Positions 26,623 through 35,248 of a stretch of 64,000 nucleotides of DNA are shown piece by piece. How positions within the stretch are numbered: position 1 is the stretch's first letter; each line of letters starts with the position of its first letter. Where the stretch lies: positions 1-64,000 of the forward strand of contig CAWJXK010000012.1 of assembly GCA_963846855.1 (NCBI GenBank), in the 5' to 3' direction. Under the pieces are notes generated by a model, which did not search any database, was not told where the DNA came from, and worked only from the letters and a program-made list of their open reading frames with translations. Both the position numbers and the translations under genes were made by a program. The DNA is from CAIWHR01 sp963846855. GTDB lineage: Bacteria > Pseudomonadota > Gammaproteobacteria > Burkholderiales > Casimicrobiaceae.

Positions 26623-27570
26623 GTGCGTTCGCGTCATCGCGCCGTACACGCATTCGCGCGAGGCTGCGCGGTTCTCCTGATGATCGTGCTGCTCGTGGCA
26701 GCCGCTCCGCTGCGCGCGCAGGCGTGGGAGGCGGGCACGGACGGGCTGCTGCCGATCCCGCCGCTGACGGCGCACGTCACCGACCTCACGCAGACGCTCG
26801 CGCCGGCGGACAAGCAGTCGCTCGAGGCGAAGCTCGTCGACTGGGAGTCGCGAACCGGCAATCAGCTCGCCGTGCTGATGGTGCCGACGACCCAACCCGA
26901 GCCGATCGAGGCGTATTCGCTGCGCGTCGCCGAGAAATGGCAGATCGGGCGCAAGGGCAAGGACAACGGCGTGCTGTTCCTGGTCGCGAAGAACGACAAG
27001 AAGATGCGCTTCGAGGTCGGCTACGGGCTCGAAGGCACGCTGACCGACGTCACGGCGCGGCGCATCATCGCCGAGAACGTCGCGCCGATGTTCCGCGAAG
27101 GCAAGTTCGACGCCGGCATCGATGCCGGCGTCGATCGCGTGATCAGCGTCGTCGCGGAAGGGAAGCCGCTGCCGCCCGCCAAGGCGGCCACGAGCCACCG
27201 CACCGGCGGCGGATTCGACTTCGGAACGCTTCTGCTCGTACTGTTCATCGTCGTCCCGATCGTGGGCGGCATCCTGCGCTCGATCTTCGGCAAGGTCCTG
27301 GGCTCGACGGTCGGCGCGGGCATCGTCGGCGTCGGCGCGTGGCTCGTCATCGGCTCGCTCGTCGTCGCGGGAATCGCCGCGGTGGTCGCGTTCTTCGTCA
27401 TGATTTTTGCCGGCGCGGGCGTTGGCGCTGCGATGGGACGCCGCGGCGGCGGCGTGTTCATCCCGACCGGCGGCGGGTGGGGCGGCGGCTTCGGCGGCGG
27501 TGGTGGCGGCGGATTCTCCGGCGGCGGCGGCAGCTTCGGCGGCGGCGGCGCGTCCGGCGGGTGGGACTGA
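26623..27570 (+). CDS. TPM-domain membrane protein (YgcG type)
   Basis: The 315-residue protein has a signal sequence (ending PLRAQA, ~35), a TPM domain (~45-180) with LTDLTQTLAP-like start, GNQLAVLMVPTTQ and FEVGYGLEGTLTD, then two hydrophobic segments (~200-270) and a Gly-rich tail ending GGWD. TPM domains occur in YgcG and in the photosystem repair protein Psb32. GTG 26623 with AGAGG seven bases upstream is preferred over in-frame codons back to 26542. It lies between lemA and a second TPM gene and probably acts at the membrane with them. Confidence 0.88.
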   Translation: MRSRHRAVHAFARGCAVLLMIVLLVAAAPLRAQAWEAGTDGLLPIPPLTAHVTDLTQTLAPADKQSLEAKLVDWESRTGNQLAVLMVPTTQPEPIEAYSLRVAEKWQIGRKGKDNGVLFLVAKNDKKMRFEVGYGLEGTLTDVTARRIIAENVAPMFREGKFDAGIDAGVDRVISVVAEGKPLPPAKAATSHRTGGGFDFGTLLLVLFIVVPIVGGILRSIFGKVLGSTVGAGIVGVGAWLVIGSLVVAGIAAVVAFFVMIFAGAGVGAAMGRRGGGVFIPTGGGWGGGFGGGGGGGFSGGGGSFGGGGASGGWD

Positions 27571-27572
27571 CG

Positions 27573-28085
27573 ATGAAGCGCTGGCAGAAATCCGGGCGCT
27601 CGCTGCGTCACCTAGCCACCGACGAGCGGCGCGTGCGGAAGGCGTTTTCTGACGAGGCGCTGACCCGCATCGGCGCCGCGATCGCCGACGGCGAAAAGCG
27701 TCATCGTGGCCAGGTGCGTTTCGTCGTCGAGCCGGCGCTGCCGCTCGCGCGCGTGGCGCACCGAATCTCGCCGCGTGAGCGGGCGCTCGAAGTCTTCGGG
27801 CTGCTCCGGATCTGGGACACCGAGGAGAACTGCGGCGTGCTCGTCTACCTGCTGCTCGCCGACAAGGCGGTGGAGATCGTCGCCGACCGCGGCATCGACC
27901 GCGCGGTGGGCGCCGCCGCGTGGGAAGCCGTTTGCCGCAGCATGGAGGCCGCGTTCGCCTCGGAGCAATTCGCCGAAGGCGCTGCGGCCGGCATCGCCGA
28001 GATCAATGCGCTCCTCGCCAGGCATTTCCCCGACGACGGCAGGCCGCGGGAAAACGAGCTTCCCGACGCGCCGGTAGTCCTATAA
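27573..28085 (+). CDS. Cytoplasmic TPM-domain protein
   Basis: The 170-residue protein is a second, shorter TPM domain without signal peptide or membrane helices. It contains RGQVRFVVEPALP, RALEVFGLLRIWDTEENCGVL and VEIVADRGIDRAVG, the core strands of the domain. It starts two bases after the preceding TPM gene and so is surely co-transcribed with it. Such short partners of YgcG-like proteins are common beside lemA; the biochemical role is unknown. It converges with lplT, nine bases away. Confidence 0.85.
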   Translation: MKRWQKSGRSLRHLATDERRVRKAFSDEALTRIGAAIADGEKRHRGQVRFVVEPALPLARVAHRISPRERALEVFGLLRIWDTEENCGVLVYLLLADKAVEIVADRGIDRAVGAAAWEAVCRSMEAAFASEQFAEGAAAGIAEINALLARHFPDDGRPRENELPDAPVVL

Positions 28086-28094
28086 GAACCTACG

Positions 28095-29396
28095 CTACTT
28101 CGCCGTCGGCTGCGCGGCGGACGCGGTGGCGTGCGCCGCCTTTTCCGTGCCGATGAGATGCAGCGCGTCGCCGCGCGCCTGGTTGATCCGGAACCGGATC
28201 AGCACCAGCACCATCAGGCCGGACACGAACAGGCCGAATGTCACGATCGCGGCCTCGACCGAGACGCCCGTGCGCACCATCAGCGCGTAGAGCCCGACCA
28301 TCACCAGGATGCCGATGTTCTCGTTGAAGTTCTGCACGGCGATCGAGTGGCCCGCGCCCATCAGGACGTGGCCGCGATGCTGGAGCAGGGCGTTCATCGG
28401 CACGACGAAGAACCCGGCGCAGCCGCCTACGAGGATCATCAGCACGACCGTGAGGGGCAGGCTCCGCACGAACAGCATGGAGATCACGACGAGGCCCATG
28501 GCAATGCCGACCGGCAGCACCCGCACCGACTTGCGCAGCGAGATGGTGCGCGCGGCGATCACCGCGCCCGCGGCGATCCCGAAGGCGACGACGCCCATCA
28601 GGTTCGTCGCCTGAGTGAGGTTGAAGCCGAGCGCCGAGGCCGCCCAGTCGATGACGATGAACTGGAGCGTCGCGCCGGCGCCCCAGAACATCGTCGTTGT
28701 AGCGAGCGATATCTGTCCGAGGCGATCCTTCCAGAGCAGCTTGTTGCAATGGATGAACTCGCGGATGAGGTAGAGCGGATTGCGGTTCACGATCCGGCGA
28801 TCGACCCCGGTGTCGGGGATGAACCAGTTGAACGTCGCGGCGATCGCGTAGATGCCCATGATCACGCTGATCGCGGCGGCCGGGGCGGTGTCGATGCCGA
28901 CGTCGATCGCGGGGAGATCGAACCCCAGGAGCATCGTCGAGACGCGCGGTCCGATGAGCTGGCCGCCGATCAGCGTGCCGAGGATGATGGAGCCGACCGT
29001 CGTGCCCTCGATCCAGCTGTTGGCGATGACGAGCTGCTCAGGCGGCAGGAGCTCGGTCAGGATGCCGTATTTCGCCGGCGAATACGCGGCGGCGCCGAGG
29101 CCGACGACGGCGTATGCGACCAGCGGGTGCGCGCTGAACAGCATGAGCGTGCAGCCCAGCACCTTGATGCCGTTGGTCATCAGCATGACGCGTCCCTTGG
29201 GGCGCGAGTCGGCGAACGCGCCGACCAGCGGCGCCAGCAGGACGTAGGAGACGACGAAGCACTGCTTGAGCGCCGGCGTCATCCAGCGCGGCTCGTTGAG
29301 GTCGGCGAGCAGTGCGATCGCGGCGATGAGCAGCGCATTATCGGCGAGCGACGAGAAGAACTGCGCCGCCATGATCGTGTAAAACCCGGACTTCAT
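28095..29396 (-). CDS. lplT: Lysophospholipid transporter LplT (MFS)
   Basis: LplT flips lysophosphatidylethanolamine inward for re-acylation. The 433-residue protein has about twelve transmembrane helices and family motifs: the FFSSLADNALLIAAIALL start, GAFADSRPKGRVM in the loop after helix 2, and YSPAKYGILTELLPPEQL near residue 105. It lacks the fused acyltransferase domain that some relatives carry. It is divergent from alr. Confidence 0.9.
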   Translation of the reverse strand: MKSGFYTIMAAQFFSSLADNALLIAAIALLADLNEPRWMTPALKQCFVVSYVLLAPLVGAFADSRPKGRVMLMTNGIKVLGCTLMLFSAHPLVAYAVVGLGAAAYSPAKYGILTELLPPEQLVIANSWIEGTTVGSIILGTLIGGQLIGPRVSTMLLGFDLPAIDVGIDTAPAAAISVIMGIYAIAATFNWFIPDTGVDRRIVNRNPLYLIREFIHCNKLLWKDRLGQISLATTTMFWGAGATLQFIVIDWAASALGFNLTQATNLMGVVAFGIAAGAVIAARTISLRKSVRVLPVGIAMGLVVISMLFVRSLPLTVVLMILVGGCAGFFVVPMNALLQHRGHVLMGAGHSIAVQNFNENIGILVMVGLYALMVRTGVSVEAAIVTFGLFVSGLMVLVLIRFRINQARGDALHLIGTEKAAHATASAAQPTAK

Positions 29397-29456
29397 TGTC
29401 CTCCGCTCGGCCTTGCAGGCGCCGCGCGCCTTAAGGGCACTGCCGCAGTGTTTGGG

Positions 29457-29462
29457 TATAAT
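29457..29462 (+). promoter_or_regulatory. Consensus -10 element upstream of alr
   Basis: TATAAT lies in the 185-bp lplT-alr region. Two small palindromes flank it: CACTG-CCG-CAGTG (29438-29450) and CTGCCGGCAG (29472-29481). No -35 hexamer is visible 16-18 bp upstream. The palindromes could bind a regulator or be coincidental. Confidence 0.4.
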
Positions 29463-29581
29463 TATTGTGCACTGCCGGCAGCCCGCGCTTTATACCATGA
29501 TTGATCGAGGCAGGGGCGCTCGGCCGCCGGACGCCGCCCCGCTTCCCCGGCGCACCAATCGAGAACCGATATTCGCGCGCC

Positions 29582-30676
29582 ATGGCCCGTCCGATTTATG
29601 CCCAGGTGAATCTGACCGCGCTCCGCGCGAATCTCGCGCTGGTGCGGGCGCGCGCGCCGAAGACGCAGGTGCTCGCGGTGGTCAAGGCGAACGCCTACGG
29701 TCACGGGCTCACTCGCGTCGTGCCGGCGCTCGCCGACGCCGACGGCCTCGCGCTGCTCGAGCGCGATCACGCCATCGCGCTGCGCGCGTCGCATTACAAA
29801 CGCAGGATCCTGCTGCTCGAGGGATTCTTCGGTGCGGACGAGCTGCCGGAGATCTCCGCGAACCGGCTCGCGATCGTCGTCCACCACTCCGACCAGGTGC
29901 GGATGCTGGAGCGCGCGCATCTCGAGCGTCCGCTCGAGGTCTTCGTGAAGATCAACAGCGGGATGAACCGACTTGGCGTGCGGCCCGCCGAAGCGCGGGC
30001 GCTGGTCGAGCGGCTGGCGAGCTGCGATTCGGTCGCGGCGCTGCGCCTCATGACGCACCTCGCGCGCGCCGACGAGGACGACGGCCTCCGCGATCAGCTT
30101 GCGGTGTTCGACACGGCGTGCAAAGGCCTGCCGTATCCGCGCTCGATCGCGAATTCGGCCGGCGTGATCCGCTACGACGAGGTCGGCGGCGACATCGTAC
30201 GGCCGGGGATCATGCTCTACGGCGCTTCGCCGTTTCCGTATCAGGGCGCGGACGAGCTGCAGCTGCAGCCGGTGATGACGCTGCGCTCCGAGATCATCGC
30301 GGTGCAGGAGCTGCGCGCCAACGACAGCGTCGGGTACGGAGGCGGTTATACCGCGTCGCGCGCGCACCGGATCGGTGTCGTCGCGGGCGGCTACGCCGAC
30401 GGCTACCCGCGCCACGCTCCCAACGGCACGCCGGTGCTGGTCTGCGGCAGGAAGGTGCGGATGGCGGGGCGCGTGTCGATGGACATGATCACGGTCGACC
30501 TCACCGATGCGCCCGAGGCGAAGATCGGCAGTCCGGCGGTGCTGTGGGGCGAGGGACTGCCCGTGGACGACGTCGCCAGCGCGGCGGCGACGGTCGGATA
30601 CGAGCTCCTGTGCGCGGTCGCGCCGCGGGTGCCGTTCGTCGTGACCAACGTCGGGCGCGTCGACGTCGAGCTCTGA
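29582..30676 (+). CDS. alr: Alanine racemase
   Basis: Alr makes D-alanine for peptidoglycan using PLP. The 364-residue protein has the PLP lysine Lys35 in VVKANAYGHG and the second catalytic base Tyr252 in VGYGGGY, with the MARPIYAQVNLTALRANL start standard for the family. The ATG at 29582 gives normal length; the open frame back to 29501 is not protein-like. It is followed 59 bp later by hldD. Confidence 0.95.
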   Translation: MARPIYAQVNLTALRANLALVRARAPKTQVLAVVKANAYGHGLTRVVPALADADGLALLERDHAIALRASHYKRRILLLEGFFGADELPEISANRLAIVVHHSDQVRMLERAHLERPLEVFVKINSGMNRLGVRPAEARALVERLASCDSVAALRLMTHLARADEDDGLRDQLAVFDTACKGLPYPRSIANSAGVIRYDEVGGDIVRPGIMLYGASPFPYQGADELQLQPVMTLRSEIIAVQELRANDSVGYGGGYTASRAHRIGVVAGGYADGYPRHAPNGTPVLVCGRKVRMAGRVSMDMITVDLTDAPEAKIGSPAVLWGEGLPVDDVASAAATVGYELLCAVAPRVPFVVTNVGRVDVEL

Positions 30677-30687
30677 CGCGCCCAGGC

Positions 30688-30693
30688 TAGAAT
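30688..30693 (+). promoter_or_regulatory. Candidate -10 element for hldD
   Basis: TAGAAT lies in the 59-bp gap between alr and hldD, 42 bp before the GTG start. No -35 hexamer is evident. Confidence 0.3.
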
Positions 30694-30735
30694 CGCGAAT
30701 CTCCCGCGTCCGAAGAACCCGCGAAAGAACGCCAC

Positions 30736-31743
30736 GTGTACACCGTCGTCACCGGAGCCGCAGGATTCATCGGCGCCAATCTCGTCCGTGCGCTCAACGC
30801 GCGCGGCGATGCGGACATCATCGCCGTCGACAACCTCGCGCACGCCGACAAGTTCAGGAATCTCGTCGACTGCGAGATCGCCGATTACCTGGACAAGGAG
30901 GAATTCCTGCTGCGCCTGGCCGACGGCGATCTCGACGACGACATCGGCGCGATCCTCCATCAAGGTGCGTGCTCCGACACGATGGAGACGGACGGCCGGT
31001 ACATGATGCGCAACAATTTCCGGTATTCGGTGGCGCTCGTCGACTGGTGCCAGGTCAACGACGTGCCGTTCCTGTATGCGTCGAGCGCATCCGTCTACGG
31101 CGGGGGCGGCGCGTTTCGGGAGGAGCGCGCGCACGAGGCGCCGCTCAACATCTACGGCTATTCGAAGTTCCTGTTCGACCAGTACGTGCGTCGCCTGTTG
31201 CCGGACCGCACCGCGCCCATCGCCGGTTTCCGTTATTTCAACGTCTATGGCCCGCGCGAGCGGCACAAGGGCCGCATGGCGTCCGTCGTGATGCATTTCT
31301 TCGACCAGTACCGTGCGGACGGCGGCGTGCGGCTCTTCGGGGGCGCGCAGGGCTACGCCGCCGGCGAGCAGCGGCGCGATTTCGTGTCGGTCGACGACGT
31401 CGTGAAGGTCAACCTCGAGTTTCTCGACCATCCGGAGCGCAGCGGCATCTTCAATCTCGGCAGCGGCGCATCGGCGACGTACAACGAGGTCGCGGTCGCG
31501 ACGATCAATGCCATCCGTGCGACCGAAGGCAAGGCGCCCCGGGCGCTCGCCGAGCTGGTCGGCGAAGGCGCCTTGAGGTACATCCCCTTTCCGCCGGCGC
31601 TCGTCGGCAAGTATCAGAGCTTCACCGAAGCCGACCTCACGCGGTTGCGCCGCGCCGGCTACGCGGCGCCGATGCAAAGCGTCGCCGAAGGCGTTCCGCG
31701 CTACGTCGAACGGCTGATTTCCACGCCGGCATCCGCCGCGTAA
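30736..31743 (+). CDS. hldD: ADP-glyceromanno-heptose 6-epimerase HldD (RfaD)
   Basis: HldD epimerises ADP-heptose for the lipopolysaccharide inner core. The 335-residue short-chain dehydrogenase-like protein has the NADP-binding TGAAGFIGANLV at residues 6-17, a Ser/Tyr-Lys active site (YGYSKFLFD) and the family's FFDQY and RRDFVSVDDVV motifs. Translation starts at GTG 30736. It is about 25 residues longer than the E. coli enzyme. The hldD-comEA-cysM order is common in betaproteobacteria. Confidence 0.94.
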   Translation: MYTVVTGAAGFIGANLVRALNARGDADIIAVDNLAHADKFRNLVDCEIADYLDKEEFLLRLADGDLDDDIGAILHQGACSDTMETDGRYMMRNNFRYSVALVDWCQVNDVPFLYASSASVYGGGGAFREERAHEAPLNIYGYSKFLFDQYVRRLLPDRTAPIAGFRYFNVYGPRERHKGRMASVVMHFFDQYRADGGVRLFGGAQGYAAGEQRRDFVSVDDVVKVNLEFLDHPERSGIFNLGSGASATYNEVAVATINAIRATEGKAPRALAELVGEGALRYIPFPPALVGKYQSFTEADLTRLRRAGYAAPMQSVAEGVPRYVERLISTPASAA

Positions 31744-31829
31744 CGTGGCCGCCGTGCGGTGGAGGGTCGCGTGGCTTTTCGCGCGATCCCCGATCCGCCG
31801 CGCGTCCCACCATCGCGAAGGAGAACACC

Positions 31830-32186
31830 ATGCGGCATCTGCTGTCGGCGCTGGCGCTGTGCCTGTGCTCAGGCATCGCGCTCGCCACCGTCAACCTCAA
31901 CACCGCGTCGAAGGACGAGCTCGTTGCCTTGCCAGGCATCGGACCGGCCAAGGCGCAGGCGATCATCGATTACCGGAAGGCTCACGGCGCGTTCAAGTCG
32001 GTCGAGGAGCTGAAGGACGTCAAGGGCATCGGCGCCAAGCGCTACGAAAAGCTGAAGGGCGAGATCACGGTCGGCGCGAGCGCCGGCGCGCGGCCGACGG
32101 TGGGGAACACGTCGAAGCCGGATTCGGCGTCGAATCGCAGCGCCAAGGGAGACGTCGCCGTTGCGACGACCAAGGCCAAGCCGTAG
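31830..32186 (+). CDS. Exported helix-hairpin-helix protein (ComEA family), short form
   Basis: The 118-residue protein has a signal peptide (ending GIALA, residue ~19) and one ComEA-type HhH domain: VNLNTASKDELVALPGIGPAKAQAIIDYR, then VEELKDVKGIGAKRYEKLKG. ComEA proteins bind DNA in the periplasm during transformation uptake. The ~40-residue C-terminal tail is polar. A GAAGGAG site precedes ATG 31830. A paralogue with a much longer tail follows. Confidence 0.9.
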   Translation: MRHLLSALALCLCSGIALATVNLNTASKDELVALPGIGPAKAQAIIDYRKAHGAFKSVEELKDVKGIGAKRYEKLKGEITVGASAGARPTVGNTSKPDSASNRSAKGDVAVATTKAKP

Positions 32187-32379
32187 CGGCATCGCCTGAG
32201 AGCCGGTCGCGCGCGGGAGCAGTTGCACCGGCGCGCGGACGGCCCGCTGGCGGCCGCCACGTCGAAGCGCAGCGTCGAGGTCAAGTCGCCAGAAGCCTCG
32301 CATCGCCTATCTGTCCGATGTTTGATCCAAATCGCTTGTCCCTCTCCGGGTCAACCCGTAACATCGGGCGCGCGTTAAT

Positions 32380-32413
32380 GCCCCTGCGCCGGCACACGCA
32401 CTGGCGCAGGGGC
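32380..32413 (+). other. Perfect hairpin before the second HhH gene
   Basis: GCCCCTGCGCC and GGCGCAGGGGC form an 11-bp perfect stem around a 12-nt loop, ending 34 bases before the ATG at 32448. There is no U-tract. It separates the two comEA-like genes and could be an attenuator, a processed mRNA end or a protein-binding site. A weak promoter-like TTGTCC (32337) and TAACAT (32359), 16 bp apart, lies just upstream. Confidence 0.5.
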
Positions 32414-32447
32414 GGCGCCCCCGCTCACAATGACCCGGAGATTCACC

Positions 32448-33332
32448 ATGAAACGTCTCTTGCTGCTCGTCGCGACCCTGCTCTTCTGGGGAATGGCGCT
32501 CGCGGCCGTCAACATCAACACCGCAACCAAGGAAGAGCTCGAGGCACTGCCCGAGATCGGCCCGGTCAAGGCGCAGGCCATCATCGACTACCGCAAGGAG
32601 CATGGTCCGTTCAAGTCGATCGACCAGATCAAGGACGTGAAGGGCGTCGGCCCGGTCACCTTCGACACGATCAAGGGCGACATCTCGCTGACCGGCCCGA
32701 CCACGCTTCCCGCCAAGGCAGCGAAGAAGACCGAGCCCGCGAAGGCGGCGGCGCCCGCAGCGGCGCCCGCACCGGCTCCGGCCAAGGCGATGAAACCGGC
32801 AAAGGCGGCAGCGCCCGTCACGGCGGCGCCCGCAGCCCCTGGCGCGCCCGCCAAGGTCGAGCCGATGAAGCCCGCGCCGGCCGCGGCCCCCGCGCCTGCG
32901 GCGACATCGACGAAGACCGATGCGATGAAGGATGCGAAGGCCACAGGCAAGGACGCCGCGAAGTCGACGGACAAGGAAGCGCCGAAGTCCGCCAAGGAAG
33001 AAAAGGCGGCAAAGGCGAAGGCGGACAAGGAAGCGAAGGAAGCCAAGGCGAAGGCGGACAAGGAAGCGAAGGAAGCCAAGGCGAAAGCGGACAAGGAAGC
33101 GAAGGACGCCAAGTCCGCGAAGTCGACGGACAAGGACGACAAGGCGGCCAAGGCCAAGGCCGACAAGGAAGCGAAGGCGAAGGCGGACAAGGAAGCGAAG
33201 GACGCCAAGGCCGCCAAGGCCAAGGCCGACAAGGAAGCGAAGGCCGCGGCCGACAAGGAAGCGAAGGATGCGAAGGCCAAGGCGAAGGCCGACAAGAACG
33301 CGAAGGCCAAGGAAGACAAGGCCGCCAAGTAA
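32448..33332 (+). CDS. Exported HhH protein with long lysine/alanine-rich tail
   Basis: The 294-residue protein has a signal peptide (MKRLLLLVATLLFWGMALA) and a ComEA-type HhH domain (~20-85) closely related to the preceding gene. Then comes an Ala/Pro-rich linker (~90-165) and about 130 residues made almost only of Lys, Ala, Asp and Glu in KADKEAKEAKA-like units. The tail resembles histone H1-like or AlgP/TolA-type repeats and is predicted helical and highly charged. The start at 32448 has GGAGA seven bases upstream. A DNA-binding fold plus a polycationic tail suggests DNA binding outside the cytoplasm, possibly in uptake; this is inference. Confidence 0.85.
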   Translation: MKRLLLLVATLLFWGMALAAVNINTATKEELEALPEIGPVKAQAIIDYRKEHGPFKSIDQIKDVKGVGPVTFDTIKGDISLTGPTTLPAKAAKKTEPAKAAAPAAAPAPAPAKAMKPAKAAAPVTAAPAAPGAPAKVEPMKPAPAAAPAPAATSTKTDAMKDAKATGKDAAKSTDKEAPKSAKEEKAAKAKADKEAKEAKAKADKEAKEAKAKADKEAKDAKSAKSTDKDDKAAKAKADKEAKAKADKEAKDAKAAKAKADKEAKAAADKEAKDAKAKAKADKNAKAKEDKAAK

Positions 33333-33359
33333 TCGCCGCGCCTTTCCCGCAACCACGAG

Positions 33360-33382
33360 ACCCCGCCGGAGTGGCGGGGTTT
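33360..33382 (+). terminator. Probable intrinsic terminator after the HhH gene
   Basis: ACCCCGCC and GGCGGGGT form an 8-bp GC-rich stem with a GGAGT loop, followed by TTT then CC. The stem is strong but the T-run is short. It lies 28 bp after the stop codon. Confidence 0.65.
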
Positions 33383-33434
33383 CCGTTGGAGGCCCGCACT
33401 CCGAGCCACCGCAAATGCGCGCGCAGCGCTCGGA

Positions 33435-33440
33435 TACAAT
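33435..33440 (+). promoter_or_regulatory. Candidate -10 element for cysM
   Basis: TACAAT lies 45 bp upstream of the cysM ATG and 52 bp after the terminator, so cysM probably has its own promoter. No clear -35 is present. Confidence 0.35.
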
Positions 33441-33484
33441 CGGCTTTCCGGTGGTCGCGTGTCACGCGGCTCGCTGGCTTGCTC

Positions 33485-34372
33485 ATGTATCCCACGCTCG
33501 AATCCACCGTTGGCAACACACCGCTCGTCCGCCTGCAGCGGATGCCGGGCGCAACGTCGAATGCGATCCTCGCCAAGCTCGAGGGGAACAATCCTGCGGG
33601 CTCGGTCAAGGACCGGCCGGCGCTTTCGATGCTGGTCGAGGCCGAGAAGCGTGCGGAGATCAAGCCCGGCGACACGCTCGTCGAGGCGACCTCCGGCAAC
33701 ACGGGCATCGCCTTGGCGATGGTCGCGGCGATGAAGGGTTACCGGATGATCCTGGTGATGCCGGACAACCAGTCGCAGGAGCGTCGCCAGTCGATGCGCG
33801 CCTTCGGGGCCGAGCTGGTGCTGACACCCAAGGCCGGCGGCATGGAGCATGCGCGCGACGTCTCGCTGCGCGTTCGCGCCGATGTGAAAGGCTTCATCCT
33901 CGACCAGTTCGCCAATCCGGATAACCCGCTCGCCCACTATCGCGGCACCGGCCCCGAGATCTGGCGCGACACGCAGGGCGCGATCACCCATTTCGTTTCC
34001 GCAATGGGCACGACCGGCACGATCATGGGCGTGTCGCGTTTCCTCAAGGAGCAGAATCCGGCGGTCGTCATCATCGGCGCGCAGCCGGAAGAGGGCTCGC
34101 AGATTCCGGGCATCCGCAAGTGGCCGGAAGCGTACCTGCCGAAGATCTTCGATCGCCGCCGGGTCGACCGGATCGAAAGCGTCTCGCAAGCCGAGGCCGA
34201 GACGATGACGCGGCGGCTCGCGAGCGAAGAGGGCATCTTCGGCGGCATTTCAGCGGGCGGCGCGTGCGCGGTGGCGTTGCGCGTCGCGCGCGAGGTTACG
34301 AACGCGACGATCGTGTTCGTCGTCTGCGATCGCGGCGACCGCTATCTGTCGACCGGCGTGTTCCCCGGGTGA
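33485..34372 (+). CDS. cysM: Cysteine synthase B (O-acetylserine sulfhydrylase)
   Basis: CysM makes cysteine from O-acetylserine and sulfide or thiosulfate with PLP. The 295-residue protein carries the PLP lysine Lys42 in NPAGSVKDRPA, the TSGNTGIALA phosphate loop and the GTTGTIMG glycine loop. Sequence and length fit CysM rather than CysK. It uses the O-acetylserine made by the cysE product at 14371. No ribosome binding site is obvious before the ATG. Confidence 0.93.
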   Translation: MYPTLESTVGNTPLVRLQRMPGATSNAILAKLEGNNPAGSVKDRPALSMLVEAEKRAEIKPGDTLVEATSGNTGIALAMVAAMKGYRMILVMPDNQSQERRQSMRAFGAELVLTPKAGGMEHARDVSLRVRADVKGFILDQFANPDNPLAHYRGTGPEIWRDTQGAITHFVSAMGTTGTIMGVSRFLKEQNPAVVIIGAQPEEGSQIPGIRKWPEAYLPKIFDRRRVDRIESVSQAEAETMTRRLASEEGIFGGISAGGACAVALRVAREVTNATIVFVVCDRGDRYLSTGVFPG

Positions 34373-34413
34373 GCCGCGCGGCGCGCGCATAACGACGTCG
34401 CAGGCATTGATCC

Positions 34414-35199
34414 ATGACGCCGATCCTCGTGTTCGACATCGAGTCCGTGCCGGACATCGCCGGACTGCGCCGCGTGAATGGCGAGACCGCGGGACTCGAC
34501 GACGACGGTGTGGTCGAATGGATCGCCCAGGCACGGCGCGAGAAGACGGGCAGCGACTTCCTGCCACTGCATTTCCAGAAGATCGTCGCCATCGCCTGTG
34601 CGCTGCGCGACGGCGGCGGGATCAAGATCGCCTCGGTCGGCACCGCCGACGACACCGAGCCCGAGCTCATTCGCCGCTTCTTCGACCTCGTCGACCGGCA
34701 TACGCCGCAGCTCGTCTCGTGGAACGGCGGCGGGTTCGACCTGCCCGTGCTCAACTACCGCGCGCTGATCCATGGCGTGACTGCCGCGCGGTTCTGGGAA
34801 TGGGGTGACGACGACCGCGACTTTCGCTACAACAATTATCTGTCCCGCTATCACACCCGCCATCTCGACCTGATGGACGTCCTCGCGATGTACCAGCCGC
34901 GCGCGTCGGCCGGGCTCGACGTGATGGCGCGGCTCTGCGGGTTTCCGGGCAAGCTCGGCATGGATGGCAGCGAGGTCCACGCCGCGGTGCGCGCGGGGAA
35001 GCTCGAGGAGGTGCGTCGCTACTGCGAGACCGACGTGATGAACACGTATCTGCTGTACCAGCGGTTCCGCCTGCTGCGCGGTGAGCTCTCCGCAGGCGAG
35101 TACGCGCAGGAGATCTCGCTCGCGCGGGAGCGCATCGCGGCGCTCAATGCGCCGCACTGGCAGGAATTTCTCGCTGCCTGGGATTCGAACGCGCCCTAA
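34414..35199 (+). CDS. PolB-related 3'-5' exonuclease
   Basis: The 261-residue protein is a DnaQ-like exonuclease of the PolB-associated type. It shows the three exonuclease motifs: FDIES (Asp8 and Glu10), SWNGGGFDLPVL near 108 and YCETDVMNTYLLY near 208, which supplies the last Asp. It is a stand-alone exonuclease with no polymerase domain. Proteins of this kind lie beside DNA-repair genes in many proteobacteria, but the substrate is not established. It is 41 bp after cysM. Confidence 0.88.
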   Translation: MTPILVFDIESVPDIAGLRRVNGETAGLDDDGVVEWIAQARREKTGSDFLPLHFQKIVAIACALRDGGGIKIASVGTADDTEPELIRRFFDLVDRHTPQLVSWNGGGFDLPVLNYRALIHGVTAARFWEWGDDDRDFRYNNYLSRYHTRHLDLMDVLAMYQPRASAGLDVMARLCGFPGKLGMDGSEVHAAVRAGKLEEVRRYCETDVMNTYLLYQRFRLLRGELSAGEYAQEISLARERIAALNAPHWQEFLAAWDSNAP

Positions 35200-35248
35200 T
35201 CGTGGTCGTGCTGGCGGCGATTGGAGCCGCGGTAGTTGAACGGCTGTG

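Noticed and set aside
33000..33330. Repeated AAGGC/GAAGGC tract as a minisatellite
   Set aside because: The repetition follows the Lys/Ala codons of the HhH-protein tail and is explained by coding.
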